From positions 1 to 53,541 of the forward strand of contig JAUWYP010000014.1 in assembly GCA_030615765.1 (NCBI GenBank): DNA of 53,541 bases, read 5' to 3'. Positions 51,726 through 53,541 of the stretch are shown here, piece after piece (the first letter of the stretch is position 1; each line of letters opens with the position of its first letter). The notes beneath the pieces were generated by a model. It was not told the origin of the DNA, searched no databases, and saw nothing but the letters and a program-made list of their open reading frames with translations. The stretch is from Dehalococcoidia bacterium. Lineage in GTDB: Bacteria; Chloroflexota; Dehalococcoidia; SM23-28-2. Position numbers and translations under genes: made by a program.

Positions 51726-51735
51726 GGGGGAAGCT

Positions 51736-52164
51736 ATGCCTGCCGTAGAGCGGAGCATCATCATAAACGTCCCCCCAGAGCACGTCTGGGAGGCTTTCGT
51801 CAACCTGGGTGACTGGCCGGTCTGGAACCACCACATGCGGGAGATCCGCCTTCTCACAGATGTCCCGCTCTCCATGGACAGCCGCGCCCGCATCGTCTTG
51901 AAGAGAGGCCTGTCCTCAACCTGGGAGGTGACCGAGTTCAGCCCCGGCCGCTCCTTCACCTGGGACGCCAGCCTGTTCGGCTCGCGCCTGTCGTTCGCCC
52001 ACGTGGTGCAGCCGGTGAACGCTGGCTCGCGAGTGGTCTTTCGCATCGAGGCCTCGGGCCTCACGGCGCTCGCGGCAGCCCTCGTCCTGCGCTTCTCCTA
52101 CAGCCGCTTCCTGAACCACTCCCTGCGGCGTCTGAAGGAGCTCCTAGAAGAAACGCCCTCCTAG
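51736..52164 (+). CDS. SRPBCC-family (polyketide cyclase/START-like) protein
   Basis: 142 residues. VERSIIINVPPEHVWEAFVNLGDWPVWN is the typical first strand-helix of the fold and TWEVTEFSPGRSFTWDAS the central beta sheet (in parts). It should bind a hydrophobic ligand in its cavity; the ligand is unknown. ATG at 51736 is after aagggggaagc and is preferred to the longer frame from 51682, which overlaps sucD. Confidence 0.85.
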   Translation: MPAVERSIIINVPPEHVWEAFVNLGDWPVWNHHMREIRLLTDVPLSMDSRARIVLKRGLSSTWEVTEFSPGRSFTWDASLFGSRLSFAHVVQPVNAGSRVVFRIEASGLTALAAALVLRFSYSRFLNHSLRRLKELLEETPS

Positions 52165-52198
52165 ACAGCGCTCGTTGCCTCTCCAGCCGCTCCGAAGC

Positions 52199-52228
52199 TT
52201 GATGGGCCTTCGCCTCCGATGCTACAAT
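52199..52228 (+). promoter_or_regulatory. Promoter of tRNA-Ser(GCU)
   Basis: TTGATG at 52199-52204, an 18-base spacer and TACAAT at 52223-52228, about 14 bases upstream of the expected transcript start before the tRNA at 52249. Confidence 0.55.
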
Positions 52229-52248
52229 ACAGATGCCGATTGGTAGGT

Positions 52249-52341
52249 GGAGGGATCGCATAGAGGCTGAGTGCGCCCGCCTGCTAAGCGGGTAGGGGGT
52301 GAATAGCCCCCTCATGGGTTCGAATCCCATTCCCTCCGCCA
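52249..52341 (+). tRNA. tRNA-Ser(GCU)
   Basis: Acceptor GGAGGGA/TCCCTCC, anticodon arm CCCGC-CTGCTAA-GCGGG (anticodon GCT, reads AGC/AGU), long variable arm AGGGGGTGAATAGCCCCCT, T-loop TTCGAAT, encoded CCA. 93 bases. Confidence 0.95.
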
Positions 52342-52360
52342 ATCGCAACAAGGAGCGATC

Positions 52361-52888
52361 ATGCCATCTCCACCCGAGCAGCCCGCGGTGAGACAACTAG
52401 ATAAGGGCAAGATAGAGCTTACAAGCCGGATAAAGGTCAAGGGGGTATCGCCAGACCAGGTCTATCAGTTCATGACAAGTCTCGACGACGAGCGTTATCG
52501 TCAGTGGCATCCGGAGCACCATCTTGAGTGGAGGGTCGTGCACCGGCCCAAGGACGAGACGGTTGGCTCCATCTACTACTTCAGGGAACGATTTGAGGAC
52601 GGTCAGGTGCTTGGGGCAAAGATAAAGGTTGTAGAGGCTATTCCAGGCGAGCGCCTTGTCCAAAGATCGATCTCACCCTGGTGGAAGTCTTTTGACATCA
52701 TCACTGGGTTGGAGTCGATCCCGGAGGGCACCCTGGTAACCCACCAGATCGTCGCAGGAAGCGATCTCCCCTTGCTGGGAAGGCTCTTCAATCTGATACT
52801 GATACCGCTCTTCCTGAAAGAGCACCATATACAGGCAATCCACAACCACGCCAACGAGGAGTTTACAAACCTCGAGCGCCTGTTGTAG
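52361..52888 (+). CDS. SRPBCC-like/START-superfamily protein, divergent
   Basis: 175 residues. A helix-grip pattern (DQVYQFMTSLDDERYRQWHPEHH, EWRVVHRPKDETVGSIYYFRE, LVTHQIVAGSD as blocks) and a hydrophobic C-terminal helix (LFNLILIPLFLKEHHIQ). It lacks close likeness to the SRPBCC gene upstream. Its coding region is less G+C-rich than the neighbours. ATG follows aaggagcgatc, 19 bases after the tRNA, so it may be read from the tRNA promoter. Function unknown. Confidence 0.8.
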   Translation: MPSPPEQPAVRQLDKGKIELTSRIKVKGVSPDQVYQFMTSLDDERYRQWHPEHHLEWRVVHRPKDETVGSIYYFRERFEDGQVLGAKIKVVEAIPGERLVQRSISPWWKSFDIITGLESIPEGTLVTHQIVAGSDLPLLGRLFNLILIPLFLKEHHIQAIHNHANEEFTNLERLL

Positions 52889-52924
52889 GCAATCGCCGAG
52901 TGGTGGTTCCCAGGAGAGGCCGTT

Positions 52925-52940
52925 AGCCCCAAACGGGGCT
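52925..52940 (+). terminator. Terminator before miaB
   Basis: AGCCCC/GGGGCT with AAAC loop followed by tgttctt, 37 bases after the SRPBCC-like gene. Confidence 0.65.
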
Positions 52941-52958
52941 TGTTCTTACCGATTGGCC

Positions 52959-53541
52959 ATGCCGCGATATCATATCTGGACCGTGGGCTGCCAGATGAAC
53001 GAGGCCGACTCGGCCAAGCTGGCCGCCGGCCTCCAGCGCCTGGGCTGGGAGGACACGCCCCGGCCCGAGGAGGCTGACCTCGTTGTGCTTAACACCTGCG
53101 TCGTCCGCCAGAAGGCCGAGCAGCGAGGCATCAGCAAGCTGGGAGCGTTGCGACGCCTCAAAGATCGTCCCAACGGCCGCCACCCAAAGATCGCCGTGAT
53201 GGGCTGCATGGTCGGCCTGCGCACAGACGGCCTGCGTGAGCGCTTCCCCTTCGTCGATGTCTTCGCCCGCCCTCAGGCCTTCAGCGATGTCTTGGCGGCT
53301 GTCATGCCTCAGGAGGACACAGGCGGGGAGTTCTGTCCGGAGACCTTCCCGCAGACTCCTGGCCCCACGGCCTACGTGCCCGTCATCCACGGCTGCAACA
53401 AGTTCTGCTCCTTCTGCATCGTCCCCTACCGCCGCGGCCGCGAGCGCTCTCGCACCATCGCCGACGTCGCCCGTGAGGTCGCCTCCCACTGCTCCAGAGG
53501 CGTGCGCGAGGTCACCCTCCTGGGCCAGACGGTCGAGGCCT
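52959..53541 (+). CDS. miaB: tRNA methylthiotransferase, MiaB-type (partial, 3' end outside the window)
   Basis: The first 194 residues are present. The UPF0004 domain has Cys in TVGCQMNEADS, VVLNTCVVR and VMGCMVG (second cluster ligands), and the radical SAM motif is CNKFCSFCIVPYRRGRE. The enzyme adds a 2-methylthio group to i6A37 of tRNAs that read U-starting codons. No clear ribosome site precedes the ATG. The gene runs off the window and its C-terminal TRAM domain cannot be checked. Confidence 0.93.
   Translation, partial: MPRYHIWTVGCQMNEADSAKLAAGLQRLGWEDTPRPEEADLVVLNTCVVRQKAEQRGISKLGALRRLKDRPNGRHPKIAVMGCMVGLRTDGLRERFPFVDVFARPQAFSDVLAAVMPQEDTGGEFCPETFPQTPGPTAYVPVIHGCNKFCSFCIVPYRRGRERSRTIADVAREVASHCSRGVREVTLLGQTVEA

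Overview
The window is high-GC, gene-dense bacterial chromosome with no phage or plasmid backbone. The gene content suggests a Chloroflexota-type (Dehalococcoidia-like) organism: an ECF sigma factor coupled to a DUF5667-type membrane protein, many secreted proteins with Thr-Pro/Glu-Pro stalks, a CAP-domain protein, sortase-anchored surface proteins, a DUF1786 protein, an animal-type citrate synthase, and no outer-membrane genes. This placement is inference from gene content; there is no rRNA in the window.

Layout. 1-5.2 kb: tail of an unknown gene, then a minus-strand run encoding a membrane-anchored DsbA-like thioredoxin, HtpX, an alpha/beta hydrolase, a TroA/BtuF-like metal or corrinoid binding protein and an HtrA-type lipoprotein protease. 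5.4-8.4 kb: fur/zur-znuA-znuC-znuB metal uptake operon with a candidate operator. 8.7-16.7 kb: GltD-like oxidoreductase; minus-strand TldD, HNH nuclease, PmbA-like; HAD hydrolase and NAD synthetase. 16.8-19.2 kb: citrate synthase with a promoter-proximal terminator, and a fusion of a recombinase-like DNA-binding domain to GreA. 19.2-29.8 kb: envelope region with a lipoprotein, ECF sigma/DUF5667 pair, a 1427-residue Ca-binding-repeat secreted protein, an LPPTG protein, a related membrane protein, a sortase and a CAP protein. 30-33 kb: rsmG, a Yip1-like protein and a class III CoA-transferase. 33-37 kb: tRNA-Ala, a cNMP-domain protein, a second copy of the tRNA-Ala 3' half, a T-box leader, mgtC and leuS. 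37-42.5 kb: membrane protein, coiled-coil protein, coaD, rsmD, a degenerate GH18 protein and a second HtrA protease. 42.6-47.7 kb: greA-lysS-nudix-serS-DUF1786. 47.8-53.5 kb: thioesterase, tRNA-Ser(UGA), sucC, an M24-fold protein, sucD, two SRPBCC proteins with tRNA-Ser(GCU) between them, and the start of miaB.

The most exciting observation is at 177-1070. The DsbA-like gene has an in-frame UGA exactly where the first Cys of its C-P-F-C active site should be. It is followed after 10 nt by a perfect 8-bp hairpin with a G-containing apical loop, which is the geometry of a bacterial SECIS element. The gene is therefore best read as a 297-residue selenoprotein with a U-P-F-C redox centre, not as two fragments or a pseudogene. 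Secondary points are the tRNA-Ala half-gene directly upstream of a leucine-type T-box, leader terminators before gltA and greA, a duplicated promoter-hairpin module, and several enzyme-like proteins that have lost catalytic or metal-binding residues (GH18, M24).
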